From contig JBFLZR010000008.1 of the NCBI GenBank assembly GCA_040756055.1, positions 1 through 64,000 on the forward strand: 64,000 bases of DNA, given 5' to 3'. This document shows positions 25,930-35,269 of the stretch, one piece after another. A program made the translations under genes and the position numbers. This stretch comes from Candidatus Zixiibacteriota bacterium. Lineage in GTDB: Bacteria > Zixibacteria > MSB-5A5 > GN15 > FEB-12. Numbering within the stretch: the first letter of the stretch is position 1; each line of letters begins with the position of its first letter. The notes under the pieces are model-generated. The model made no database searches. It was not told where the DNA came from and saw only the letters and a program-made list of their open reading frames with translations.

Positions 25930-26805
25930 ATGATACCGAAAGAGATACTGAAAAAGATTCGACGGATAGAGATCCGGACCAAGAAGCTGGTCAATGACCT
26001 TTTCTCGGGAGAGTACCATTCCACGTTCAAGGGGCATGGGATGGAGTTCGAGGAGGTGCGCCAGTATGAGCCGGGTGACGATATCCGGTTGATTGACTGG
26101 AACGTCACGGCTCGCACCGGGTATCCGTATATCAAGAAATTCAAGGAGGAGCGTGAGCTGTCGGTGGTGATGCTGGTGGACGCGTCGTCATCGGGCAAGT
26201 TCGGTACGCGCGACCGTTTCAAGAGCGAGACGGCCGCGGAGTTGTGCGCTCTTCTGGCTTTTTCGGCAATCAAGAACAATGATAAGGTCGGCTTGATTAT
26301 TTTCACGGATAAGATCGAGAAATTCATCCCGCCGCAGAAGGGGCGCGGACACGTGCTCAGGTTGATTCGTGAGATACTTTATTTCAAGCCGCAGGGAGTA
26401 GGGACAGATATCGGCGGTGCGCTTGAGTATTTCAATAAAGTAATCAAGCGCAAGTCGGTGGTGTTTTTGGTGTCGGATTTTCTTTCGGAGCAGTATATCA
26501 AGCCGCTTCAGATCGCGAATAACAAGCATGATCTGGTGGCGGTGAAGATATCGGATCCCAGGGAGACGAGGTTCGACAGTCTTGGATTGATCGAGTTGGA
26601 GGATGCCGAGACGGGTGAGGTGATAATGGTCGATACGAGTTCGAAGGAATTTCGCAAGGAGTTTTCGGCCAGGGCGGAGGAAGATAACCTGGCGCTTAAA
26701 AAGGCGTTTCAGCTTATCAATGTGGATTTTGTCAATATCAGGACGGATGAGTCATACATCGTGCCGCTGATTAATTTCTTCAAGATGAGGGAGAGGCGTT
26801 TGTGA
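25930..26805 (+). CDS. DUF58 protein with VWA-like fold
   Basis: This 291-residue protein has the DUF58 core PGDDIRLIDWNVTAR (48-62) and a MIDAS-type DxSxS (Asp84, Ser86, Ser88 in VDASSSGKF). It is cytoplasmic. DUF58 proteins are constant partners of MoxR ATPases, presumably being remodelled by them. The gene follows moxR by 9 bp and overlaps the next gene's start at TGATG. Confidence 0.93.
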   Translation: MIPKEILKKIRRIEIRTKKLVNDLFSGEYHSTFKGHGMEFEEVRQYEPGDDIRLIDWNVTARTGYPYIKKFKEERELSVVMLVDASSSGKFGTRDRFKSETAAELCALLAFSAIKNNDKVGLIIFTDKIEKFIPPQKGRGHVLRLIREILYFKPQGVGTDIGGALEYFNKVIKRKSVVFLVSDFLSEQYIKPLQIANNKHDLVAVKISDPRETRFDSLGLIELEDAETGEVIMVDTSSKEFRKEFSARAEEDNLALKKAFQLINVDFVNIRTDESYIVPLINFFKMRERRL

Positions 26806-27713
26806 TGAGCAGGTCATGGATTTTCGCGATGGGCTTTCTCGGGCTGATAGGGTCGGCCAACTTCTTGTCGTGCGGATCAAAAGCTGACTATGCGGATTCG
26901 ATCGAGCAGCGCAAAAGGCTCGCGGGTGAGCTTCGTGACGCCAAACTCTACAGCGCGGCTATCGAGGAGTACGGTAAGATACTTGATTATCCCTCGCTTG
27001 ATGTCAAGACGCAAGCGAACATCAATTATTTAATCGGCAAGATATACTTTGAGAATTTGTCCGATTATGAGGACGCGGCGGCATATTACATCCGTGCCCG
27101 CTCGCTGGATCCGGAGGGGTCTTTTGCCGGGGAAGCAACAAAGAACCTCGTGACTTCGCTCGAGCGCATGGGTCGCATGGTTGACGCCAGCCGGGAATTA
27201 AAGGCGGCGGTGGATATAGATTATTCCCCGAAGGATGACCAGGATGTCGTCGTCGCTAAAATCGGCGATGAGCCCGTGTGGTTGTCGGCCGTGGAAAAAG
27301 AGATGCAGAGTCTTCCGCCTAACGTGCAGCGTGATCTTATGGCGCCTGAAAAGAAGGCGGAGTTCGTAAGGCAGTTTGTGGGGATGGAGTTGATGTACCG
27401 CGCGGCCATAAGAGAAGGTTTTGATGATGACCCGGAGATAGCAGAGCAAATTCAGCAGTATCACCGGGACCTTCTGATCAATAAGTATGTAATCGACAAA
27501 GTGATGCCATCGGTGAAGATTGACAGTATGGATGTGCGCAATTTCTATCAGGCGAATAAGGATGGCCGATACCGGGGCTCGCCGTATGATTCGGTAAAGG
27601 CGCAGGTCTTCCTCGATTATCAGGGACAAAAGACGCAACAGGCGTTCTCGGATTATGTTGCGAAACTGGCCGAAGCAGAGAAGGTGCAGTTTATCGAGGA
27701 AAACATAAAATAG
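26805..27713 (+). CDS. Lipoprotein with TPR and SurA-like regions but no parvulin domain
   Basis: This 302-residue protein has a lipoprotein signal (lipobox LSC, Cys23). Residues about 30-140 hold TPR-like helical repeats (AAIEEYGKILDYP, DAAAYYIRARSLDPEG). Residues about 150-302 resemble the N-terminal chaperone helices of SurA/PrsA (VAKIGDEPVW, QFVGMELMYRAAIREG, DVRNFYQANKDGRY). The PPIase domain that should follow in PpiC/SurA is absent. It would be a periplasmic, lipid-anchored chaperone or scaffold. The ATG at 26805 overlaps the DUF58 stop; a GTG is 3 bp upstream. Confidence 0.75.
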   Translation: MSRSWIFAMGFLGLIGSANFLSCGSKADYADSIEQRKRLAGELRDAKLYSAAIEEYGKILDYPSLDVKTQANINYLIGKIYFENLSDYEDAAAYYIRARSLDPEGSFAGEATKNLVTSLERMGRMVDASRELKAAVDIDYSPKDDQDVVVAKIGDEPVWLSAVEKEMQSLPPNVQRDLMAPEKKAEFVRQFVGMELMYRAAIREGFDDDPEIAEQIQQYHRDLLINKYVIDKVMPSVKIDSMDVRNFYQANKDGRYRGSPYDSVKAQVFLDYQGQKTQQAFSDYVAKLAEAEKVQFIEENIK

Positions 27714-27720
27714 AGCGATT

Positions 27721-28752
27721 ATGGCAAGACGATTCACATATATGCTCCCAACTCTGATAGTGCTGGTGTTGTCCGCGATGGTGTCGGCGCAGCAGGCAGA
27801 TCAGCAGCCGGCGGATACCGTTGGTTCGATGGCCGGCGTATCGATAACGACATCGGTGGATAGGGCAGAGGTCTATATTGGGGATTTGATTACCTACAAG
27901 GTGACCATTCAGTATGATTCGACGCTGGAGCTTGTGCCGCCGCCGCTCGGGGCGAATCTGGGAGCGTTTGATGTTAAGGATTATCAGTCGGATATTCTGA
28001 CGCGTCTCGATGACGGCCGGTTTCAGAGCGAGAATATATTTGTCCTGAGCACGTTCACGACCGGTGACTATGTGATTCCGCCGATTCCGGCGGTGTTCAA
28101 TCTGCCGGATGGTAGCAGGAAGGTGCTGTTGTCGGATGTGGTGCCGATAAAGGTTTTGTCGCTCCTGGGCGACGCGAACGATTCGACTGATATAAAACCC
28201 CTCAAAGCACAGTATGAGTTTAAGCGTGACCTGATCAAATACTATATCTATGGCGGGTTGGGACTGCTGGTTTTGTTGGTAGCAGGTCTATTGATTTGGC
28301 TTAAGCTGCGAAAGAAGAAAGTAGCGGCCGAGTCGGTGGATCTTCGTCCTGCGTGGGAGATAGCCTTTGAGAAGCTGGCGATGTTAAAGCAAAAGAACCT
28401 CTCCGCCGAGGGACGGTTCAAGCAGTTCTATATCGAATTGACGGAAATAATCAGATCTTATTATGAGAAGATGTATGGCATCAATGTAATGGATATGACC
28501 ACGGGTGAGTTTTTGACGGCGTTTCGGGGTCTGGAGTTGCCGTCTGGACATTTCGAGCGCACGGAGAAGTTTTTTGCTCATGCCGACCTGGTGAAGTTCG
28601 CCAAGTATGTACCGGAGCTGCAGCGGACGGAAAAGGATTTCGAAGAGGTGCATCAGGCGATTGAGACAGTCCGGGTGGAATATGAGCGCAGACTCACCGC
28701 TCAGGTAAGTATCAACGGGAAGGCGCGTCAGGCAACAGAGGTGACGTCATGA
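27721..28752 (+). CDS. BatD-like membrane protein (short form 2)
   Basis: This 343-residue protein has a signal peptide (4-24), a beta-sandwich domain (about 38-150; SITTSVDRAEVYIGDLITY) like the N-terminus of BatD, a transmembrane helix (about 180-200) and a helical cytoplasmic tail with an Arg-Lys-rich start. It resembles the first BatD-like gene of the operon in layout, so the cluster has two short BatD-like genes and one long BatD. It overlaps batA by four bases (ATGA), which suggests translational coupling. Confidence 0.72.
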   Translation: MARRFTYMLPTLIVLVLSAMVSAQQADQQPADTVGSMAGVSITTSVDRAEVYIGDLITYKVTIQYDSTLELVPPPLGANLGAFDVKDYQSDILTRLDDGRFQSENIFVLSTFTTGDYVIPPIPAVFNLPDGSRKVLLSDVVPIKVLSLLGDANDSTDIKPLKAQYEFKRDLIKYYIYGGLGLLVLLVAGLLIWLKLRKKKVAAESVDLRPAWEIAFEKLAMLKQKNLSAEGRFKQFYIELTEIIRSYYEKMYGINVMDMTTGEFLTAFRGLELPSGHFERTEKFFAHADLVKFAKYVPELQRTEKDFEEVHQAIETVRVEYERRLTAQVSINGKARQATEVTS

Positions 28753-29792
28753 TTCTGGAGTTTGCCGGTCTGAGCCTCAGTGTCTTTGATGTGATAGACA
28801 CGACCATCCCGGCTATCGCCATATTTATCATCGGCGGTTTAGTAGTCGCGGCCATGGTTTACCACCATTTCAGACGGAAGCGGTTCAAGTCGGCGACGAT
28901 AAAGTATTCGGACGTGAGGATTGTAAAGAGGGCGGCACGGTCGAGTCGTCAACGGTACCGGTTTCTTTTGAGTGTTTTTCGTGTTCTGGCGGTGATTTTG
29001 TTCGTGATCGCCTTCGCTCGTCCGCGATCGGGAACGGAGTACCAGGAGATAACTTCGGAGGGCGTGGATATCATGATGGCGCTCGACGTGTCTTCATCGA
29101 TGCAGGCCGAGGATTTCAAGCCCAATAATCGATTGTATGTGGCCAAAGAGGAGATGAAGAAATTCATCAACCGTCGCGTGAATGACCGTATTGGTCTGGT
29201 TGTGTTTGCTCGTTATTCGTTTACGCAGTGTCCGTTAACGACTGATTACGGGGTGCTGTTGAATTTCGTCGATCAGGTTGATTTCGGTTTGGTTGAGGAC
29301 GGTACGGCGATAGGCATGGCAATCGCGAACGCGGTGAACCGTTTGAGGGAATCGGAGTCGAAGTCGAAGATTATCGTTCTGCTTACCGATGGTGACAACA
29401 ACGCCGGGGAGATTGATCCGCTTACGGCGGCCAATCTGGCCGAGGCCATGGGTATAAAGATATATACGATTGGAGCGGGTAAGCCGGGCAATGCCATGTA
29501 TCCTTATCAGGATCCGGTATTCGGAAAGAGATATATCTACCAGCCGACGAAAATCGATGAAAAGACGTTGAAAGAGATTGCCGACAGGACGGGGGGGAAG
29601 TACTTCCGGGCCAGGTCGGGTGAGGAGCTGGAGGAAATTTACGGGATTATCGATAACATGGAAAAAACCGAGGTCAAGGTTGCGGCGCATATACAATACA
29701 AAGAGTTGTTCCATTACTTTGCCTACGCCGGACTGATACTTCTGGTCCTCGAGATGATTCTGGCCAATACGTTTTTCAGGAAGCTGCCATAG
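28749..29792 (+). CDS. batA: BatA: membrane VWA-domain protein
   Basis: This 347-residue protein has two N-terminal transmembrane helices (about 19-38 and 72-92), a VWA domain with MIDAS motif Asp113-x-Ser115-x-Ser117 (MALDVSSSM), and a C-terminal helix (about 315-340). BatA and BatB form a membrane complex linked to oxygen tolerance and envelope stress. It overlaps the previous gene by ATGA and lies 11 bp before batB. Confidence 0.92.
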   Translation: MILEFAGLSLSVFDVIDTTIPAIAIFIIGGLVVAAMVYHHFRRKRFKSATIKYSDVRIVKRAARSSRQRYRFLLSVFRVLAVILFVIAFARPRSGTEYQEITSEGVDIMMALDVSSSMQAEDFKPNNRLYVAKEEMKKFINRRVNDRIGLVVFARYSFTQCPLTTDYGVLLNFVDQVDFGLVEDGTAIGMAIANAVNRLRESESKSKIIVLLTDGDNNAGEIDPLTAANLAEAMGIKIYTIGAGKPGNAMYPYQDPVFGKRYIYQPTKIDEKTLKEIADRTGGKYFRARSGEELEEIYGIIDNMEKTEVKVAAHIQYKELFHYFAYAGLILLVLEMILANTFFRKLP

Positions 29793-29803
29793 GGGTGATT
29801 TAG

Positions 29804-30826
29804 ATGCGATTCGCGGAGCCGATAAATTTTCTTTTGATAGGCGTGGTGATACTCATCGCAGTATTCGTATTCTGGGCGATCGCGCGCAAGAAAAGGCTGC
29901 TTCGGCAGTTTGGTGACCTTCCTCTGATAATGAAGAACGCTCCATACATATCATTTGCCCGTCAGCGGACAAAGGCGTTATTGCTTCTGGTGGGGTTGGT
30001 GTTTGTGTCGCTGGCTCTGGCGCGCCTGCAGTTCGGTACGCATCTGGAGGTATTAAAGCGCGAGGGTATCGACATCGTGGTGGCCCTTGATGTATCGAAC
30101 TCCATGCTCGCCCGCGATATGAAGCCAGACCGCTTGACCAAGGCCAAACAGGAGATAAACGGCATTATAGAGAGGCTCAAGGGGGATCGTGTCGGGTTGG
30201 TGGCTTTTGCCGGGCAGGCTTTTGTGCAGTGCCCGTTGACGCTGGATTATTCGGCGGCGCGTTTTCTTCTGGGGGCAATGGACCAGACATCGGTATCCCT
30301 TCAGGGGACATCGTTGACAACCGCGATAGAAACCTCGGCGAAGATGTTTGACCAGCAGCAGCGCAAGCACAAGGTTCTTTTGCTGTTGACCGATGGTGAG
30401 GATCATGAGCCGGGAGCGATACAGGCCGCGGAAAATGCCCGCAAAGAGGGTATAAAGATATACACCGTAGGAATTGGCGGCGCCGCGGGGGAACCTATAC
30501 CGGTGATTGACCGTAATGGTAAACAGGTCGGGTTCAAAAAGGATGAAAACGGCGAAGTGGTCGTGACAAAGCTCGATGAGGATATCCTCAGGAAGATCTC
30601 GCTGGCGACCGGCGGCGATTACTACCATGCCACGGCCGGTGAGATGGAGCTTGACCGCATCTTTGATGAGATATATAAGATGGAAAAGAAGGAACTCGAG
30701 GGTACGCTGGTGACCCGGTATGACGACCGTTTTCAGTGGCCGCTTTTAATTGCCTTGTTTTTTATTGTCGGGGAGTTTTTCTTTTCCGAGCGTAAGAAAG
30801 TGAAAAGGAATTCGGTTGATGCTTAG
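29804..30826 (+). CDS. batB: BatB: membrane VWA-domain protein
   Basis: This 340-residue VWA protein has an N-terminal helix (10-26), a second helix (about 57-74), MIDAS Asp96-x-Ser98-x-Ser100 (VALDVSNSM), and a C-terminal hydrophobic helix (about 308-326). It has the usual BatB layout and is homologous to BatA next door. Its end overlaps the start of batC by 8 bp. Confidence 0.92.
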   Translation: MRFAEPINFLLIGVVILIAVFVFWAIARKKRLLRQFGDLPLIMKNAPYISFARQRTKALLLLVGLVFVSLALARLQFGTHLEVLKREGIDIVVALDVSNSMLARDMKPDRLTKAKQEINGIIERLKGDRVGLVAFAGQAFVQCPLTLDYSAARFLLGAMDQTSVSLQGTSLTTAIETSAKMFDQQQRKHKVLLLLTDGEDHEPGAIQAAENARKEGIKIYTVGIGGAAGEPIPVIDRNGKQVGFKKDENGEVVVTKLDEDILRKISLATGGDYYHATAGEMELDRIFDEIYKMEKKELEGTLVTRYDDRFQWPLLIALFFIVGEFFFSERKKVKRNSVDA

Positions 30827-31547
30827 AGCGGTACTGATATTGGCTTTGCTGTTGCCCCCGGCGGGTGTTTTCGCGGCGGATTATGTCGATCTGGTTAAGC
30901 AGGGCAACGAAGCATATAGAAAGCAGGATTACAAACAGGCGCTTGAGTATTACCACAGCGCGGAAACGGATTTGCCGGAGTCGCCGCAGTTGGAATACAA
31001 TATCGCCGGCGCTTTGTATCAGCAGGGCAACTACGAGGAAACCGTTGAGCGTTACACCAGGGCCCTTAACGCCAGCGATTCGGCGCTGGAAGAGCAGGCT
31101 CATTATAATCTGGGTAATACCTATTTTCGCATGGCAGATTACGAAAAGGCCATTTCGGCATACCAGGAAGCGCTCACTCTGAACCCTGAGGATGTTGACG
31201 CGAAGTTCAATCTTGAGCTGGCGCGAAAGCGCCTGAAAGAGCAGATTAAGCCCGAGCAGCAGCAACAACAGGACGAGCAGCAACAACAGAAGCAGCAGGA
31301 CCAGCAGCAACAGCAAGATCAGCAAAACCAGGATGAGCAGCAACAGCAGCAGGATCAACAGCAGCAGGATCAGCAGGAAAGCAAACCTGAAGAGCAACAG
31401 CAAAAGCAGGATTCCCAGCAGGACACGGAGATGTCGCGCGAGGATGCGGAGCGAATATTGAACGCTCTGCGCGATGACGAACAGGACCTTCAAAAGAAGA
31501 TCAAGCGGGAAGATAGTGCCCGGGATTACCAGGGTAAGGACTGGTAG
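30819..31547 (+). CDS. batC: BatC: TPR protein with long poly-Gln tract
   Basis: This 242-residue protein has a signal peptide (1-20) and three TPR units (about 25-135; LEYNIAGALYQQGNYEETV, YNLGNTYFRMADYEKAI). A low-complexity tract of about 60 residues, mostly Gln with some Asp/Glu, covers about 31250-31425. A short charged tail follows. TPR proteins of the Bat operon are periplasmic scaffolds for BatA/BatB. The ATG at 30819 is used; a TTG is 3 bp before. The tract is made of CAG/CAA codons, so slippage there could change protein length. Confidence 0.88.
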   Translation: MLRAVLILALLLPPAGVFAADYVDLVKQGNEAYRKQDYKQALEYYHSAETDLPESPQLEYNIAGALYQQGNYEETVERYTRALNASDSALEEQAHYNLGNTYFRMADYEKAISAYQEALTLNPEDVDAKFNLELARKRLKEQIKPEQQQQQDEQQQQKQQDQQQQQDQQNQDEQQQQQDQQQQDQQESKPEEQQQKQDSQQDTEMSREDAERILNALRDDEQDLQKKIKREDSARDYQGKDW

Positions 31548-31557
31548 AAAGAGAACG

Positions 31558-33378
31558 ATGAGAGCGGATCTGTTGAGATATATAGGATTGGCCGCCGCGG
31601 TGTTGACGGTACTCTTCACCGGCGCCGGTGTATCGGCTCAGGATATATCGGTCAGTGTTGCGCTGGACCGTGATAGTATCGGTCTGGATGAGCAGGCGGT
31701 TCTTCAGGTGGAGGTTTCGGGTAGCGTGCAGAATCTCCCGGATCCTCAGATGCCGACACTGTCGATGTTTGAGATTTATTCTCAGGGACGTTCGAGCAGT
31801 ATTTCAATCGTTAATGGGCAGGTGAGTTCATCGGTTACGTATCGGTACGTGATGATTCCCACGAAGGCCGGGACTTTTCCGATAGATCGAATAGCAGTGG
31901 TGTATCAGAACAAACGATACAAAGGCAATCCGGTAGAGTTGACTGTTCTGGATAAGGGAGTAGCTACTTCTCCTCAGCTCAGCGAACAGGCCCAGGACAC
32001 CAGCGGCACGACGAAGGATTATTTCCTTGAGGCGGTGGTAGACAATCGCAACCCGTATGTCAACCAGCAGGTGACTCTCACGCTAAAGTTCTATATCGCC
32101 GTTCAATACTACGGCAGCCCGGAGTTGACAGAGCCTACGACGACCGGTTTCTGGACCGAGGTGCTCGGTAACAAGGCGCCTTACTATCAGAGAATAAATG
32201 GGCGCAACTATCGGGTGATTGAGCGCAAGTACGCCCTGTTTCCCACTCAGACGGGGGAGTTGACGATAGGCAGGGCGATGATAACGACCACGGTTCCATC
32301 GAAGAGCCGCGCCCACAGGGATCCATTCGATGTATTCGGTGATGTGTTCGGTCGCGGGGAAGAGGTGGTGCTGCGGAGCAAGCCGATAATCATTGATGTT
32401 AAGCCGCTGCCGACTCTCGGGCGTCCCGATGATTTTAGCGGGACGATCGGTGATTTCAGTATTACCGCCACGGCGAGCAAGTCGGAGGTTGAAGTAAATC
32501 AGCCGGTGTCGGTTACGATCAAGATCAGCGGGACGGGGAATATAAAATCGGTGGCGCAGCCTGAAATTGGTGAGCTAATCGATTTCCGGGTGAGGCATGC
32601 TTCGAGCAGCGAGAACATATCCAAGGTCAATGACAGAATTGGCGGCACAAAAATTTACGAAGAGGTTTTTATTCCTAATCGACCCGGGGATCTTGAAATA
32701 CCGCCGATATCGTTCAACTATTTCGATCCACAGCTCGGCAAGTATGAGTCTCTATCTACGAGACCGATCAGGCTGAAGGTGACCAAGCCCGAAGGTTACG
32801 TAGCATCGCCGGAGGTGCCCTATGCGCCGCCCGGTCACACTATCGGCAGCGAGGCGCGGGATATTCGTTTTATCAAGACTGATATCGGGGATTTGAGTTC
32901 GACGGGGAAGATGGTGATTGCCACGCCGGTCTTCGTAGTGGTCAACGGTTTGCCTGTTCTGGCATTCCTTGGGATCCTCGTCTGGCGAATTCGTCGCGAA
33001 AAGATGGCCGGGGATATCGGTTATGCCAGGTCCCGGGCGGCCTCGAAAGCGGCCCGCAAGCGTCTGGCGAAAGCACGGTCTCTGGCACAAACTGACACGG
33101 TGGGACAATTCTATGCCGAGATATACACGGCGCTGATATCGTACGTGGCTGACAAGCTGAATATTTCACCACATGGTTTGACCAGTGAGAAAGTCAGTCA
33201 GTTGTTATCTGACCGGGGCGCTGGTGAAGAGTTGATAGGGCAATTCGTAGAAATCATGGGGAAGTGTGATTTTGCCAGATACGCGCCATCTTCGATAACA
33301 GACCAGGATATTCAGGCCACACTCAGCCAGGCCGAGGCGGTTATGGTAGCGCTTGGGGGGGTGCGTTTTGAGCGGTAA
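31558..33378 (+). CDS. batD: BatD: long periplasmic membrane protein
   Basis: This 606-residue protein has a signal peptide (about 5-27), then three beta-sandwich domains (SVALDRDSIGLDEQAVLQVEV near 32 and further Ig-like repeats), a transmembrane helix (about 460-480) and a cytoplasmic helical tail. This is the usual BatD layout and length. The ATG at 31558 is chosen because an earlier in-frame start (31474) would overlap batC heavily and precede the signal. It is the only full-length BatD of the operon's three BatD-like genes. Confidence 0.9.
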   Translation: MRADLLRYIGLAAAVLTVLFTGAGVSAQDISVSVALDRDSIGLDEQAVLQVEVSGSVQNLPDPQMPTLSMFEIYSQGRSSSISIVNGQVSSSVTYRYVMIPTKAGTFPIDRIAVVYQNKRYKGNPVELTVLDKGVATSPQLSEQAQDTSGTTKDYFLEAVVDNRNPYVNQQVTLTLKFYIAVQYYGSPELTEPTTTGFWTEVLGNKAPYYQRINGRNYRVIERKYALFPTQTGELTIGRAMITTTVPSKSRAHRDPFDVFGDVFGRGEEVVLRSKPIIIDVKPLPTLGRPDDFSGTIGDFSITATASKSEVEVNQPVSVTIKISGTGNIKSVAQPEIGELIDFRVRHASSSENISKVNDRIGGTKIYEEVFIPNRPGDLEIPPISFNYFDPQLGKYESLSTRPIRLKVTKPEGYVASPEVPYAPPGHTIGSEARDIRFIKTDIGDLSSTGKMVIATPVFVVVNGLPVLAFLGILVWRIRREKMAGDIGYARSRAASKAARKRLAKARSLAQTDTVGQFYAEIYTALISYVADKLNISPHGLTSEKVSQLLSDRGAGEELIGQFVEIMGKCDFARYAPSSITDQDIQATLSQAEAVMVALGGVRFER

Positions 33379-34129
33379 AAGGCTTATTCTTTGCGCCCTG
33401 ATTCTATTCGGTATGGCCGGTCAGGTGATTGGGGCCGGGGATATCGATGATGAGTTCAAGATGGCCAGCGGCTTTTATGAGAAGAAGGATTACCAGAGCG
33501 CTATCCGCTTATATGAAAGTATTCTCAGTCAGGGTAAGGAGTCGGACGCGATCTATTTTAATCTTGGCAATGCCTATTTTAAGACTGGTGACCTTGGACA
33601 CGCCATATTGAATTACCTCAAGGCGAAACGCCTGAATCCCGGCGATGAGGATATAAGACATAACCTTGAGTTCGCCCGGCGGTATTCGAGAGTCCAGATG
33701 GAGGGAGTGGAGTTGAACCCCGTTAACTCATTTTTCAGTTCGCTGGTTGACAATTACGGGTTTGGGACACTGGTCTGGCTATCATCGGCGTTCTTTGTTT
33801 TGTTAATGCTGGTTTTGATAGTCCGGTACGGTATAGGAATTAACAGCTTGTTGGTGCGGGTTGCCATCGCTGTGCTTCTGATTTTTCTGATGGTGTCGGC
33901 CGGTCTGACCAGCTTCAAGTACCGTGAGGATTATGCTACTTCCCGGGCCGTAATTGTCGCCGAGGAAAGCCCGGTTTATACGGGTCCATCGGAGCAGTCC
34001 GGTATTGAACTTGAGGGCGCTCCGGGATTGATTGTCGAGATACTCGATGAGAGTGGCGGGTATTATGACGTGCTGTTCGAGAACAAGCGGCGCGGATGGA
34101 TCCAAAAAGAATTAGTTGCTGTATTGTAA
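33368..34129 (+). CDS. batE: BatE: TPR and SH3-like domain membrane protein
   Basis: This 253-residue protein has a signal peptide (1-22), TPR units (about 30-100), two transmembrane helices (about 123-145 and 155-172) and a C-terminal SH3-like domain (about 190-250) typical of bacterial SH3 domains that bind peptide or peptidoglycan. The TTG at 33368 follows a GGGGGG ribosome site and gives a clean signal peptide, whereas an earlier TTG would add a poor leader. It overlaps batD by 11 bp and is the last gene of the operon. Confidence 0.85.
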   Translation: MSGKRLILCALILFGMAGQVIGAGDIDDEFKMASGFYEKKDYQSAIRLYESILSQGKESDAIYFNLGNAYFKTGDLGHAILNYLKAKRLNPGDEDIRHNLEFARRYSRVQMEGVELNPVNSFFSSLVDNYGFGTLVWLSSAFFVLLMLVLIVRYGIGINSLLVRVAIAVLLIFLMVSAGLTSFKYREDYATSRAVIVAEESPVYTGPSEQSGIELEGAPGLIVEILDESGGYYDVLFENKRRGWIQKELVAVL

Positions 34130-34161
34130 CGATTTAGCCCACCGGACCATCTTTTATTTAA

Positions 34162-34190
34162 TTGACACCCTTCCGGCAAACATCTATCTT
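34162..34190 (+). promoter_or_regulatory. Sigma-70-type promoter
   Basis: TTGACA (34162-34167) and TATCTT (34185-34190) are separated by 17 bp, an ideal spacing. It lies in the gap after the Bat operon and drives the flippase-like gene that starts at 34229. Confidence 0.75.
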
Positions 34191-34228
34191 TTAGGCCAAT
34201 TACAGTAGCGTTTATCTGCCAAGGTTTT

Positions 34229-35269
34229 ATGATTTTTAAGAAGAAACAGTTCTGGGGCATCATCATAGCGATTGCATTTCTGGGCTACTGTCTGTGGGGC
34301 GTGCGGCTGGAAGAAATAAAGGCATTGTCTGAGAAGCTCGATTTGGCCTTTTTGGTTCCCGCGATTCTGTGTACGTTCGCTTTTATCATAACGAAGGCGT
34401 TGCGGTGGCGGCTGATGGTGGCGCAGCAGAAAGAGATTCCCCGGGGCCGGGCGATTACGCTGTATTCAGCCGGTCAGATGCTGAATATCGTTATGCCGGC
34501 CTTGACCGGGCAGGTGGGACGTCTGTTTCTTTTCGCCCGCAGTGAGGGGTTGCGCAAGACCTTCGTTTTTTCCACCATAGTGCTCGAGATACTCTTTGAC
34601 GCCATCAGTCTGATATTGGTTCTGGTGGTAACCTCGCTGGCGTTTGTGCTCCCCGACAAGTATCGTCCGGCGGGATATATCATCTCAGCCATAGTGGTTG
34701 TCGTTCTTATTCTGTTGTATTTGATCCTGCACTATCAGCAGTCGTTGGAAAACATGGGGCGCGACAAGCTCAGGGACCGCTGGCCGGGGGCTTATATCGG
34801 CATGAAGAAATTCATTCGATCATTCACCCAGGGTATAAACCTGCTTCGAAGCAGCCAGCATTTTCTGGGGAGTCTCGCTTATTCGCTGGGGTCGTGGATA
34901 ACGCATACGCTGGTGGTGTATTTTCTGCTTCGTTCTTTCGGTTTCGATTTGCCGGAGGCGGCTTTAACGGTGATGATCATCAACACGCTGGCTTTGATGA
35001 TTCCGATCACGCCGGGGAATGCGGGGACTTTCGAGTTTGCCGTGAGTACTTCTCTGGCGGCTTTTCCGGAGGTGGGACGCAGCGATGCTGTCTTATTTGC
35101 TTTGGCGCTGCACCTGCTTGACCTTCTGCCGATATCGGCGTTGGGCTTTATCTTTCTGAGGTCGGAGAAAGTCTCCATCCAGAAATTGAAATCCGAGCAT
35201 GAGCACCAGGATATATTTGACAAAGTGTCGGAAGAGGGTACTTTAGTGGAGGATGAGGAAACAGTATGA
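34229..35269 (+). CDS. Flippase-like membrane protein (LPG synthase TM/UPF0104 family)
   Basis: This 346-residue protein has about eight transmembrane helices and the family signature near PITPGNAGTFEFAV (about 252-265). The family covers the membrane part of MprF and related lipid flippases or transferases. The synthase domain of MprF is absent, so it may move a lipid-linked substrate and not aminoacylate it. A strong promoter precedes it and corA overlaps its stop by 4 bp, so the two are coupled. Confidence 0.8.
   Translation: MIFKKKQFWGIIIAIAFLGYCLWGVRLEEIKALSEKLDLAFLVPAILCTFAFIITKALRWRLMVAQQKEIPRGRAITLYSAGQMLNIVMPALTGQVGRLFLFARSEGLRKTFVFSTIVLEILFDAISLILVLVVTSLAFVLPDKYRPAGYIISAIVVVVLILLYLILHYQQSLENMGRDKLRDRWPGAYIGMKKFIRSFTQGINLLRSSQHFLGSLAYSLGSWITHTLVVYFLLRSFGFDLPEAALTVMIINTLALMIPITPGNAGTFEFAVSTSLAAFPEVGRSDAVLFALALHLLDLLPISALGFIFLRSEKVSIQKLKSEHEHQDIFDKVSEEGTLVEDEETV

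Noticed and set aside
30762-31619. A Leu-rich 285-residue minus-strand frame
   Set aside because: It is the reverse reading of the Gln-rich tract of batC.
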